A stretch of 64,000 bases of DNA from CAXQUZ01 sp942491145 (GTDB lineage Bacteria > Myxococcota_A > UBA796 > UBA2385): contig CALOBC010000045.1 in NCBI GenBank assembly GCA_942491145.1, positions 1 through 64,000 of the forward strand, read 5' to 3'. A model generated the notes under the pieces. It made no database searches, had not been told where the DNA came from, and was given only the letters and a program-made list of their open reading frames with translations. Shown piece by piece: positions 8,272-16,303 of this stretch. Numbering within the stretch: the first letter of the stretch is position 1; every line of letters starts with the position of its first letter. Position numbers and translations under genes: made by a program.

Positions 8272-8571
8272 ATGAAAATTTTAGTCGGTTATGATGGATC
8301 AAATGAAGCGAAGGATGCGTTGAAGTTGGCTCAAAAACACGCGAAAAAACTGGGTGCAAAGATTGAAGTGGCTACCGCAATTAACCGCTATGATCCATTA
8401 GAATATGATAAAATCCAAGAGACTGAACAAGAGTTGGATTTGGCTGTAAAAGAAATTTTAAATGGAGATAACGCTTTATACGATACACACCTATTGGTTA
8501 GCGATTTAAGTCCGGGAGATCAACTGGTGGCATTCGCGGAGAGATATCACGTTGATGAAATTATCATCGGC
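8272..8571 (+). CDS. universal stress protein (UspA family), 3' end lost at the sequence junction
   Basis: The ATG at 8272 follows GGGAGGT. The protein opens MKILVGYDGSNEAKDALKLA, the classic UspA start with the ATP-binding Asp, and runs to VDEIIIG at 8571. In the family this is followed by about 45 residues with the nucleotide motif G-x2-G-x9-G-S/T; none are present. The frame continues 705 bp into GC-rich DNA as a meaningless reading of the antisense of the next gene. Universal stress proteins bind ATP and support survival under stress. The sigma-54 promoter suggests stress or nutrient control. The native gene was almost certainly complete. Confidence 0.85.
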
Positions 8572-8576
8572 CGAGC
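8564..8576. other. junction between two unlike sequences (probable assembly chimera)
   Basis: Upstream of about 8571 the DNA is AT-rich with AT-ending codons. Downstream it is strongly GC-rich with GC-ending codons, with no transition zone. Two genes from opposite sides and strands are both cut here: the plus-strand stress protein loses its 3' end and the minus-strand STAND ATPase takes its stop codon from the AT-rich side. The bases around the join read ATCGGCCGAGCTGG. No repeat, integrase, tRNA or insertion sequence accompanies it. Confidence 0.8.
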
Positions 8577-9961
8577 TGGTCCAGCCGGCGGCCCACCCAG
8601 GTCGACAGCCAGCGCCGTGTCTGGGTGTCGAGCTCATCGTGGTCTGCCGCCCGGGCAATGTGGGGCAAGAGCTGGTCCAACAGCGCATCGTCGATGGCCC
8701 CATCGGCGGCGAGGGCTTGCAGCAGCATGGCGCTGGCGTCGAGCGCGTCGGTGGCTTCGGTGTGGGGGCCTCGCCAGAGCAGGCTGGCCCCGGGTGTGGC
8801 GCCCCGCCACTCGGCGAGACCCCGGCGCACCAGCTCCCGCGCGGCATCCCGGCGGGCCCAGGCGCTCTTCATCAACATGTCGACGCCGGCGGGAACCGCG
8901 TCGGGATCGACCTTGGCATCCAGGATGTCGAGGGGCAGGGGCGCCGGCGCGAGCGCGGACAACAAGTCGGCGAGGGCCCCGGCCTCCTGGCTCAAGCAGA
9001 CGCGGGCGTGGCGGCACGCGGTGGTCCAGGCCTCGGCCATGTCGACTGCGGCCGGTCGTCCGAGGGCATCGAGCACGGCCGCCAGCCCGTGGGTGTTCGC
9101 CCCCGCGACAATCCGCAGAGCGCCGGCATGGTGACCGAGTCGCCGGGCAAGGACCGCCGCGGCCTCGCCGTCGGTGTCGCCAGTCAGCCGCCGCAGGACT
9201 TGCTTGGCGGCCGCCGGTGGAAGGGGGCCAACCGGGTGTTGCACCCAACCAGACCCTGGGCAGTCCTCTGCAGTGATGATGATGCAGCCACTGTTCTCGG
9301 GAAACCACCGAGACAGGCGTGCGGGCTCGGCGGGGTCGGCCACCACCACCAGCCAGTCGGGGACCGCCGCCATCCACGCGGCCAGCGCCGTCCGCAAGGC
9401 CTCGCGGGGGTGGTCCCCCTGGCCACACAGCCCCAGGGTGCGGGCGAGCTCGCGCAAGCCAGAGTCGAGGGTCGCCTCGCACGCGGCATCGAGCCACCAC
9501 ACCACCGGCTGCACGTCCATGGCTTCGCGGGCCACTGCCGCCGCGAGCGCTCGGCGACCACTGCCGGTGGGGCCGGTCAGCGCGACGCGGGCGCCGGGCC
9601 GCAGCATCGCGACAATCTTGTCCACATCGTCGCTTCGGCCAAGAAAGAGGTGGGCCGTGGGCATGCGCGGGACCACCCGTCCCAAGCGCTCGGGCAAGGA
9701 CAGCAGCGTGGCGCCCGCGAGGTCGAGCTCGGCGGTCCGTTGGGGGGCTGCCGCTCGGGCCGCGTCCAACAACCCCCGGGGGCCCAGCCTATCGAGCAAC
9801 AGCGGCACCGCGCGGTGGACCAACAGTCCCGGCCCGTTGCCGGAGGGCATGGCTTGTGCCGCGGCAGCCCCCACGTGCTCATCGACGAGGGAGCGCACTT
9901 GACCCGGCGTGAGCACGCTGCTCAAGAGGGCTTGCCAGCGCGGATCTGTGGAGGAGGGCAT
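8564..9961 (-). CDS. STAND-type (NB-ARC-like) ATPase with an N-terminal adaptor-like domain, C-terminus cut at the junction
   Basis: The visible 465 residues start at 9961 (MPSSTDPRWQALL). Residues about 1-80 form a small helical domain similar in layout to effector-associated or death-like adaptor domains of bacterial STAND proteins. A typical linker FLGRSDDVDKI (106-116) leads into the ATPase: P-loop GPTGSGRR (130-137), Walker B WLVVVADP (203-210) and sensor CIIITAED (about 225). Residues 330-465 are helical. The normal C-terminal repeat sensor is missing and the stop codon comes from foreign sequence. STAND proteins act as signal hubs or phage sensors; this one's role is unknown. Confidence 0.65.
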   Translation of the reverse strand: MPSSTDPRWQALLSSVLTPGQVRSLVDEHVGAAAAQAMPSGNGPGLLVHRAVPLLLDRLGPRGLLDAARAAAPQRTAELDLAGATLLSLPERLGRVVPRMPTAHLFLGRSDDVDKIVAMLRPGARVALTGPTGSGRRALAAAVAREAMDVQPVVWWLDAACEATLDSGLRELARTLGLCGQGDHPREALRTALAAWMAAVPDWLVVVADPAEPARLSRWFPENSGCIIITAEDCPGSGWVQHPVGPLPPAAAKQVLRRLTGDTDGEAAAVLARRLGHHAGALRIVAGANTHGLAAVLDALGRPAAVDMAEAWTTACRHARVCLSQEAGALADLLSALAPAPLPLDILDAKVDPDAVPAGVDMLMKSAWARRDAARELVRRGLAEWRGATPGASLLWRGPHTEATDALDASAMLLQALAADGAIDDALLDQLLPHIARAADHDELDTQTRRWLSTWVGRRLDQLGR

Positions 9962-9997
9962 CGGGGACTCCTCAAGGGGCCGCGCGAGTGGGCAGGC

Positions 9998-10615
9998 TCA
10001 AGGCCGAGGGGACTGCGGCGCCGCCGGGGACGGGGTCTGGACCACAAGCTCCGTGAACACCATCAGCTCACAGCTCTTGGCGATGTCGCCCATCGGGTGG
10101 CCCGAGGCCTTGACCACCGTGCCGACGGGCAGCTTGAGCTGATGGGGCTGGCAGGCTTCGATGGCGGGGCCGGCGGGGTCGGGCTTCAGCATGATCCGAA
10201 GCTCGGTGACCTCACCGACCACATTGGTGAACGCGCCCTTCGTGACCGGGGAGGCGGCGGCGGTCTTCGTGTAGCGAAACGGAGCGCAGGACATGCGCAC
10301 GTTCGGCTTGGGTTGTAGCCGCTCACCCTCGAAGATGACCTTGTGGTCATCATCTTGGAAGACGCCGTCCGGCGGGCAGAGCTTGGTGCCTGCCTCGGTG
10401 ACGAGCACCCAGCTTCCCCCCTCCCACCGCATCGTGCCGGTGCCGGACAGGGTCGATGCGGCCGCGGGCTCCGGCTGTGCCTTCGGGACCTTGGGGACCT
10501 TGGCGTCGGCGGCCTTGGGTTCGAGGTCCGAGCAACCCGCGCTGAAGGCGAGCCCCAAGACCAGGGTGCTGAGCCGGCGCGCCGTCGAGGGACCTGACTT
10601 GCCGAGAGTGCTCAT
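9998..10615 (-). CDS. hypothetical lipoprotein
   Basis: A 205-residue protein with a signal peptide whose lipobox reads FSAGC near residue 28, followed by a Pro/Lys/Ala-rich linker and a globular domain with paired cysteines (KLCPPDG, MSCAPF, EACQPH, KSCEL). It should be lipidated and face the periplasm. The family is not recognised. Its ATG overlaps the stop of the upstream gene by four bases (ATGA, 10612-10615), which implies coupled translation with that gene. Confidence 0.7.
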   Translation of the reverse strand: MSTLGKSGPSTARRLSTLVLGLAFSAGCSDLEPKAADAKVPKVPKAQPEPAAASTLSGTGTMRWEGGSWVLVTEAGTKLCPPDGVFQDDDHKVIFEGERLQPKPNVRMSCAPFRYTKTAAASPVTKGAFTNVVGEVTELRIMLKPDPAGPAIEACQPHQLKLPVGTVVKASGHPMGDIAKSCELMVFTELVVQTPSPAAPQSPRP

Positions 10616-11208
10616 GGGGTGCGCAGCTCCACGCTCAAGGACTCGGTCCAGCTGCGCACGCTCGGGCGGCCGGTCTGTTGGATGAGCGCTTCATGGCCGT
10701 TGTAGCCCACACCCTCCGCAAAGTGCATCCGCAGCACCATCACACCGTCGGCCCGCCGGGTCTCGACCTGGCTCACCAGGCACCCGGGGTGGTCCGCGCA
10801 CCGCAGCAGCTCCACCGCGCGCTCGCTGGTGCGGTCCCCCCGCTGGTGGGTGGCCGTCCAGCGCATCCCCGGCGCAGGCTCGGCCGGCAGCAAGCACTGG
10901 GGCGGGTCCCAGCGCTCGAGGGTGCCCTCACTGTTGTAGATCCCGGCATCCAGCAGTCCACCGGGACCGTAGACCACGAGGGCATCTTCGAGCACTTGTC
11001 CGTCGTCACCGCTGGCCTTGGTGATCCGGCGAAAGCACACCGTGTCGCCCTCCACCCAGGGCTGGCCCCAGTGCTCCACGAGCTGCTTGCGGGGCAGTGG
11101 GAATGGCCCAGCCTGGCCCACTTGCGCGTATCGGACCCGCAGCGGGGGCGGGGCCCGGTGGCGAAGGGCAGCGGGGATGGGGTCGAGGGGATCATCGGGC
11201 GTGGACAT
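10612..11208 (-). CDS. hypothetical cytosolic protein coupled to the downstream lipoprotein
   Basis: The open frame extends to 11454, but I place the start at ATG 11208 (MSTPDDPLDPIPAALRHRAP), which gives 198 residues; the upstream extension is Arg/Pro/Ser-rich and overlaps the sulfatase gene. The protein has no signal peptide or membrane helix. Features are VRYAQVGQAGPFPLP near the start and two cysteine pairs. No known domain is recognised. The ATGA overlap with the lipoprotein suggests both act in one envelope-linked process. Confidence 0.6.
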   Translation of the reverse strand: MSTPDDPLDPIPAALRHRAPPPLRVRYAQVGQAGPFPLPRKQLVEHWGQPWVEGDTVCFRRITKASGDDGQVLEDALVVYGPGGLLDAGIYNSEGTLERWDPPQCLLPAEPAPGMRWTATHQRGDRTSERAVELLRCADHPGCLVSQVETRRADGVMVLRMHFAEGVGYNGHEALIQQTGRPSVRSWTESLSVELRTP

Positions 11209-11281
11209 GGGCGCAGCATAGCCCCTGCGGCTCGGCGGTCCCCGGAGCGCCCGGGTTTTTGGGCCACGGCCCGCGCTTGGC

Positions 11282-12691
11282 CTACTCCACATAGCCGGCG
11301 GCCCGCAGGGCCTCGATGAGGGCTGGATCGGTGTCCAGTGCTCGGTCGGCGCTGGCCTGAACCTGGTCCACAAAGGGGCCGAGCACGGCGCGTCGGGGGT
11401 CGTCCTCGCTGACCTCCTGGGGGTTGAGCTCGCCCGGGTCGGCGGTGAGGTCAAACGACATCCAGCGGTTGTCCTGCCACACGAGCTTGTCGGTGCCGGT
11501 CCACAGCGCCGCCGATGTGGATCCGCCCACCGCCCCGCCGGACTGCGCCATCCACGTCCGGTCGGGCCAGGCGGCGGCGAGCACGGGGGGGGCCGGGTCG
11601 GGGCGGGTGCCGGTCATCACGAGCTGGTGGGCCTCGATGGCGCTGATGGGCGAGGGCAGCGGGGGCACGGTGCCGTCGGTGTCGTGGGCGAGCAGGAACA
11701 CCCCATTGTTGGGCTGCCACAGGTAGCGACCGTGGCGCAAGAGGCCGTGCTCACCGTGGTACTCGCCATGGTCCGACACCACCACAATGCGCAGTCCGCC
11801 GTCGGCCCAGCCGTGTTGCTTCACGGTTTGGATGACGGCCCCGAGGGTGCGGTCGGCCTCAAACACCGCGTGGTCGTACAAGTCGGCCACCCGGACACGC
11901 AGGGCCTCGGCCTCGGCCTGATCCATCTCACCGCGCACATACCGATGCCACGGCCCGTCAGGCATGATGGAGCCCTCGCCATCGGTCTGAAAGTAGACCA
12001 GCAGGTCATCTTCGCGGGGTTCTATCCAGTCGAGTCCTGCGGGGACGCCGTCCCAGGGGTCGTGGGCATCGGCGATGTTGACGAAGAGGAACAGGGGTCC
12101 GTCCTCGGGAACGGCTTGCTGGAGGGCTCTCTCGAGCTTTCGGATGAGGGTGTCACCGTACCATCCGCCGAATTGGCCGGCGGCGTCCCAGCTGGTGAAG
12201 CCTTGGGTCAGCCCCGACTCGGGCTGGAGCACCGGATTGCCGCTGCGGCCGATGGTCTGGTAGCCCTGGGCGGTGAAGTGCTCGGCCAGGGTCTCCAGCT
12301 CGGGGGCCAGCGGGCGAATCACCAGCTGGCGGATCTCTTCGCCGGCCGGCACAAAGTGGGCACCGTGCTCGGGGGGCATGAGCCCCGTGAAGTACGACGC
12401 ATGGCTCGGGTAGGTCCAGCTGCCCGGTGCGGCGGCGGCACAGCTCAGCGAGGCCCCTTGGTCGACGAGGCGCTGGACAGTGGGCGATGTGGGGCGGTCG
12501 TGCCCACACGCGCTGAGTCTGTCGGCGCGCACCGTGTCCATCACGACGAACAGCACAGTCTTCTCGGTGGGGCTGGCGCGGTGCCACCAGATCCGCAGCG
12601 GGCGGTCCAGCCACAGCTTCCAGCCGACCCAGCCGCCCACGACCAGCGCCACCCAGCCCGCCAGTGCGATGACCCATCGTCGGTCAGGCAT
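11282..12691 (-). CDS. membrane-anchored sulfatase-fold (alkaline phosphatase superfamily) hydrolase
   Basis: 469 residues with an N-terminal membrane helix (about 7-27). The catalytic domain starts VLFVVMDTVRADRLSACG, where Asp52 would bind metal. The nucleophile position reads GSWTYPSHASYFTG, with Thr93 where true sulfatases have the Cys or Ser that becomes formylglycine. Metal-site pairs follow (VVVSDHGEYHGEHGL). It therefore resembles the Thr-using phosphotransferase side of the family more than a sulfatase. Active site faces the periplasm. The ATG lies inside the end of the DUF362 gene (8-bp overlap), so the two are translated together. Confidence 0.75.
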   Translation of the reverse strand: MPDRRWVIALAGWVALVVGGWVGWKLWLDRPLRIWWHRASPTEKTVLFVVMDTVRADRLSACGHDRPTSPTVQRLVDQGASLSCAAAAPGSWTYPSHASYFTGLMPPEHGAHFVPAGEEIRQLVIRPLAPELETLAEHFTAQGYQTIGRSGNPVLQPESGLTQGFTSWDAAGQFGGWYGDTLIRKLERALQQAVPEDGPLFLFVNIADAHDPWDGVPAGLDWIEPREDDLLVYFQTDGEGSIMPDGPWHRYVRGEMDQAEAEALRVRVADLYDHAVFEADRTLGAVIQTVKQHGWADGGLRIVVVSDHGEYHGEHGLLRHGRYLWQPNNGVFLLAHDTDGTVPPLPSPISAIEAHQLVMTGTRPDPAPPVLAAAWPDRTWMAQSGGAVGGSTSAALWTGTDKLVWQDNRWMSFDLTADPGELNPQEVSEDDPRRAVLGPFVDQVQASADRALDTDPALIEALRAAGYVE

Positions 12692-13679
12692 CGGAGAGGT
12701 GGGCGAGGCGGGGGATCAGGTCGAACCGAAGCCGGGGCGGAGGGTCGCCGCGGTGCTCCAGCCGGGACGCCGCGATGGTGCCCCCCTGGCGGGCGCAGGC
12801 GGCGAGGTAGCCCATGCGCTCGGGGTCCATGCCCATGATGCGGGCGGCCGTGGCGTCCACAGCAGGAAGCTGGGTGCCCATGATGAGCACACCCGCGGGG
12901 GTGGCGGTGCCCATGATGGGGCCGTCGCCCTCCATGCCCACAATGCCGTCCACGATGGCAAAGCCGGGCCGCAGGGTGGTCCACAGATCGACGATGCTGC
13001 GATCGATGCCGTGGTGATGGAGCACGTTCTTGGGCCAGCCGTAGACCACGCCGGGCACCACCCCGAACATGTTCTTGAGCGACAGCGTGGCGCCGACCCA
13101 GTGGTGGGTCTTCAGCTTGGGCATGCTGACGACCAGATCGGCGTCGAGCAGCGGCGCGGGCAAGTGCATCTGGCCCAGGCCGGTGTGGTTGTGGCGCAGG
13201 GTCACCGCACGGGTCTCGGCGATGTTGAGGTCGATGAAGCGGGCGCCCGTGTCTCGCAGGACCGGCAAGAAGCCCGCCATCTCCAGCAACAGCTCGGTGT
13301 CGCGGTGGTGGCCAGGACCCTCGGCGACCACGACCTCGGCGGCGCCGGCCCGGCGGAAGGCCTCAATGGCAGCGTGGACCACCCGCCCGTCGGTGTTGAT
13401 GGGTCGTGCGGGGTCCACCTCGACCAGGTTGGGCTTGAGCAGCACCCGGGCGCCCTTGATGCGCAGGTCGGGAAAGAGCCGCAGCCCTCGACCGATGAGA
13501 TCACTGATGTCCACGGCATAGTCGGTGGCCGGCAGCACGGCCACGGACGTCTGCGGTTGGGACAGCAAGCGGTGCACGTGCTGTCCGCCCCGCAGGGCGA
13601 GTGCGGCCGCCGCGAGGCCACCGGCGCCTGCCAGCACCCGTCGTCGCGTGATGCCCTCACCGGCCATGCTGCCTCCCAT
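12684..13679 (-). CDS. DUF362 family protein with Tat signal
   Basis: 331 residues. The N-terminus has a twin-arginine signal (TRRRVLAGAGGLAAAALAL), so the folded protein is exported, usually with a cofactor. The body carries family hallmarks: VLLKPNLVE, the GPGHHRDTE stretch, VVSMPKLKTHHWVGATLSLKN and a long GMEGDGPIMG loop. DUF362 proteins often sit beside Fe-S redox proteins, but the cysteine-rich ferredoxin part is absent here. It overlaps and precedes the sulfatase-fold gene; the pair may act on the same periplasmic substrate (inference). Alternative starts exist within the first five codons. Confidence 0.75.
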   Translation of the reverse strand: MGGSMAGEGITRRRVLAGAGGLAAAALALRGGQHVHRLLSQPQTSVAVLPATDYAVDISDLIGRGLRLFPDLRIKGARVLLKPNLVEVDPARPINTDGRVVHAAIEAFRRAGAAEVVVAEGPGHHRDTELLLEMAGFLPVLRDTGARFIDLNIAETRAVTLRHNHTGLGQMHLPAPLLDADLVVSMPKLKTHHWVGATLSLKNMFGVVPGVVYGWPKNVLHHHGIDRSIVDLWTTLRPGFAIVDGIVGMEGDGPIMGTATPAGVLIMGTQLPAVDATAARIMGMDPERMGYLAACARQGGTIAASRLEHRGDPPPRLRFDLIPRLAHLSDA

Positions 13680-13772
13680 GGCCCACTGTAGCTCGGTGCA
13701 TGTTTGGGGTGGGTCGGACCCCGGTGGCCCGTCGAGCCATGGGCCGGCTGGGACCCATCCCCCGCGCGCCCT

Positions 13773-15911
13773 TCAGTCGGTCGGGGACAGGCGTGCGCGG
13801 TCCACGGTGGCGCGGATGTCTTGCACCAGCGCTTGCAGGTCGGCGAGGCGGATGGGCTTGGCCAAGTGGCCGTTCATGCCAGCGGCGCGGCTCTCGGCTG
13901 CGTCGCCCTTCATGGCGCTGGCGGACAGCGCGAAGATGGGCACGGTGCAGCCGGTCCGGCGCAGCGCCCGAGTGGCGTCGAGCCCGTCCATCTCGGGCAT
14001 CTGGATGTCCATCAAGATCAGGTCGAAGTGGGCCTTGGCCACGGCTTCAATGGCGGCACGCCCGTGGTCGGCCACCGTGACCTCGGCCCCACATCGGTGC
14101 AGCTGCTCCCGCACCACCAGCTGATTGATGGGGTTGTCCTCCACCAGAAGCACGTCCAGCACGGTCGGTGTGGTCTGGCGAACCGCCGGGGGGCTGGGCG
14201 CGGCATCGAGCAGGGCACTGAGGTCGGCAGCGAGGACTGGACGGCCAACAACCGGCAGCTCGTCGATGTTGTCGAGCCCATCGACCAGCGCCCGTCGCCA
14301 GGGGCCGGCCGGGGGGCTCGCGGTGAGCCCGAAGACGAGGCCGGGGGCCCATGCGGTGAGGACCGCACCCGGCTGGGCAAAGGTCTGGACCGTGGCGCCC
14401 TGGCGGGTCAGTGCCGCGGCCAGGGCTCGGGCTTCTTCTCCGTCGTCGGCCAGCAGCGCGATGCGGCCGCTCGCGGGCCGGGTGATGGGCTCGGTCGTGA
14501 CCGTGAATCGCACGGACGTGCCCTTGCCCACGGTGCTCTCGACGTCAATGTGGCCGCCCATCGCGAGGACCAGCTCGCGGCTGATCGCGAGGCCCAAGCC
14601 GGTGCCGCCGTCCTTGGTGCCGTGGGTGACCCCGGTGCTGAACCGCTGAAAGAGGCGGGCGCTGACGTCGGCGGGCATGCCGGTGCCGGTGTCTTCCACC
14701 GAGAACTGCAGGGTGTTCTGGCGGTGGGCCAGCCGGACGGTGACTTGGCCCTTGGGGGTGTGGCGGACGGCGTTGCCGAGCAGGTTGACGAGCACCTGCC
14801 GCAGCCGGAGGGGGTCGAGGGTCCAGGTGCGGGGCAGGCCCGCTGGCATGTCCATGCACAGGTCCAGACCGGTCGCGTGGGCGTTGGCCCGCACCGTGTC
14901 CAGCGCGCCCGCCACCACGGCCTTCACAACCGTGGGTTCCTTCGACAAGTTGAGCTGGCCGGCCTCAACTTGGGACAGATCCAGGATGTCATTGAGCAGG
15001 CCCAGCAGGTTGGCGGCAGAGTCGCGAATGACGACTGCACGGGCATTTTGGTCATGGTTGAGCCCATCTTCCAACAAGAGCTCGGCCATGCCCAGCACCC
15101 CATTCATGGGGGTGCGGATCTCGTGGCTCATGGTCGCCAGAAAGCGGCTCTGGGCACGGACGGTCTTGATGGCCGTCTCGCGGGCCCGCACCAGCTCGGC
15201 TTCCACCGCTTTGCGCTCACGCAGGTCCCGGACGGCGACCACCCGCGCGCGCCGTCCCCTCCACGTGACGTCTTTGCCCCGGACCTCGAGCGGGAGCACC
15301 TCGCCAGTGCTGTGGAACACCGAGGTCTCGTAGACCCCGCTGAAGCCGGCATCCATGAGCTCTCTGACTCGAGTGAGCTCGCCGGGCGTGGAGAGGGTCG
15401 AGATGTCCATGCCGAGCATCTCGTCGCGGGTGTAGCCATACAGCTCGGTCATCGCGCTGTTGACTTCGACGAGAGTGCCGTGGTCGTGCAGGCAGATGCC
15501 CTCGAAGCTCGCTTCGAGCAGGGCCTGGTACTGCGCTTCTTGTTCCCGGATGTGTTGGTCCTTGGTGGCCAAGGCCCACGCCATCTCCACAATCGGCATG
15601 GCTGCCGTCAGTGCTTCGGGCGACCACGCGGGGTGGAGCAGCCACATGTCCAGCGGCATCACGACCGCATCGGGCGGCGGGTCACCTCGCCCGACGGCCT
15701 CCGCACCGCAGATCCGGCCGACGGTCGCCAAGATGCTGTCGTGGTCCCGGGGCCCGGTCAGCAGCGCCTGGGCCAGGCCGGCGAGGTCATGGCTTTGGCC
15801 TGCCCCGGCCCCGGTGTCCGGTGTTGCGGCGGTAGCCCATCCAGGTTGGGTGGACGGACCGGTGGCCGAAGGCTTGTGCGGGGACGGGGTTGGGTCTTTG
15901 GAGGCGGACAT
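13773..15911 (-). CDS. hybrid sensor histidine kinase (PAS - HisKA - HATPase - receiver)
   Basis: I choose the ATG at 15911 (MSASKDPTPSPHK), 712 residues; the frame is open for 35 more codons of low-complexity sequence. Order of domains: Pro/Thr-rich tail; region 80-120 without known motif; PAS domain 125-235 (LLEASFEGICLHD, LYGYTRDEMLG); HisKA with SHEIRTPMNG, phospho-His about 263; HATPase with N, G1 (VEDTGTGMPAD) and G2 (GTGLGLAIS) boxes; a degenerate receiver-like segment 460-545; and a true receiver with VEDN, phospho-Asp about 635 (LMDIQMPEMDG) and Lys. No membrane helix is seen, so it senses in the cytosol. No partner regulator is adjacent. Confidence 0.9.
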   Translation of the reverse strand: MSASKDPTPSPHKPSATGPSTQPGWATAATPDTGAGAGQSHDLAGLAQALLTGPRDHDSILATVGRICGAEAVGRGDPPPDAVVMPLDMWLLHPAWSPEALTAAMPIVEMAWALATKDQHIREQEAQYQALLEASFEGICLHDHGTLVEVNSAMTELYGYTRDEMLGMDISTLSTPGELTRVRELMDAGFSGVYETSVFHSTGEVLPLEVRGKDVTWRGRRARVVAVRDLRERKAVEAELVRARETAIKTVRAQSRFLATMSHEIRTPMNGVLGMAELLLEDGLNHDQNARAVVIRDSAANLLGLLNDILDLSQVEAGQLNLSKEPTVVKAVVAGALDTVRANAHATGLDLCMDMPAGLPRTWTLDPLRLRQVLVNLLGNAVRHTPKGQVTVRLAHRQNTLQFSVEDTGTGMPADVSARLFQRFSTGVTHGTKDGGTGLGLAISRELVLAMGGHIDVESTVGKGTSVRFTVTTEPITRPASGRIALLADDGEEARALAAALTRQGATVQTFAQPGAVLTAWAPGLVFGLTASPPAGPWRRALVDGLDNIDELPVVGRPVLAADLSALLDAAPSPPAVRQTTPTVLDVLLVEDNPINQLVVREQLHRCGAEVTVADHGRAAIEAVAKAHFDLILMDIQMPEMDGLDATRALRRTGCTVPIFALSASAMKGDAAESRAAGMNGHLAKPIRLADLQALVQDIRATVDRARLSPTD

Positions 15912-16303
15912 GGGCTCGGGGGGGCGGCGCTGTGGGGGGTTCAGCGCACTCAATGGACTGGAAACCTGGCTTTCGGGTGGGGAATCGGCGCATGTCGTCA
16001 CGCTCGCCTTCTCCACTCGCCGGCCACAGACCTGCGCTATCGGTTGGGACCCGTGGAGGCGAGAGGTGAAGGGTGGATGACGTGTTCAGGTCACGCAGTC
16101 CTGACACACGGGGTGCCGTGGCGCCGATCTGGGGGGCCCGATGGGCGCGTTGGCCCCTGTGTTCACCGTGCTGGGCCCTGTGCTCACCGTGCTGGGCCCT
16201 GTGCTCACCGCGTTGGTGAAGGTCGGCGCCGCCTCCCCAAGACCCTTGATGGGGGGGCGCCAGCGTGCATCCAGAGTGACCGATGGCAGGGGTTTGTGGT
16301 GGG
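15912..16303. other. 392-bp intergenic region with a tandem repeat
   Basis: Both flanking genes run on the minus strand, so this holds the kinase promoter region. No convincing gene is present. It contains three tandem copies of a 21-bp unit at 16153-16215. Confidence 0.6.
16153..16215. repeat. 21-bp tandem repeat, three copies, upstream of the histidine kinase gene
   Basis: Units at 16153-16173, 16174-16194 and 16195-16215 share the core CCTGTGCTCACCGTGCTG with one to three differences each. Twenty-one bases is two helical turns, so repeated units face the same side of the DNA. They lie 240-300 bp before the kinase start. A multimeric regulator site or a neutral minisatellite are both possible. 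Confidence 0.6.

Noticed and set aside
8100..8571. Genomic island or prophage boundary at 8,571
   Set aside because: No integrase, tRNA, direct repeats or insertion sequence near the join; both flanking genes are simply cut.
8272..9276. USP fused to a 234-residue Arg-rich C-terminal domain
   Set aside because: After base 8571 the frame reads the antisense of the STAND gene; codon use changes at that point, so it is not a real fusion.
8552..10318. 588-codon plus-strand frame that continues from the stress protein region
   Set aside because: Antisense of the STAND ATPase and the lipoprotein; Arg/Gly/Pro-rich with no motif.
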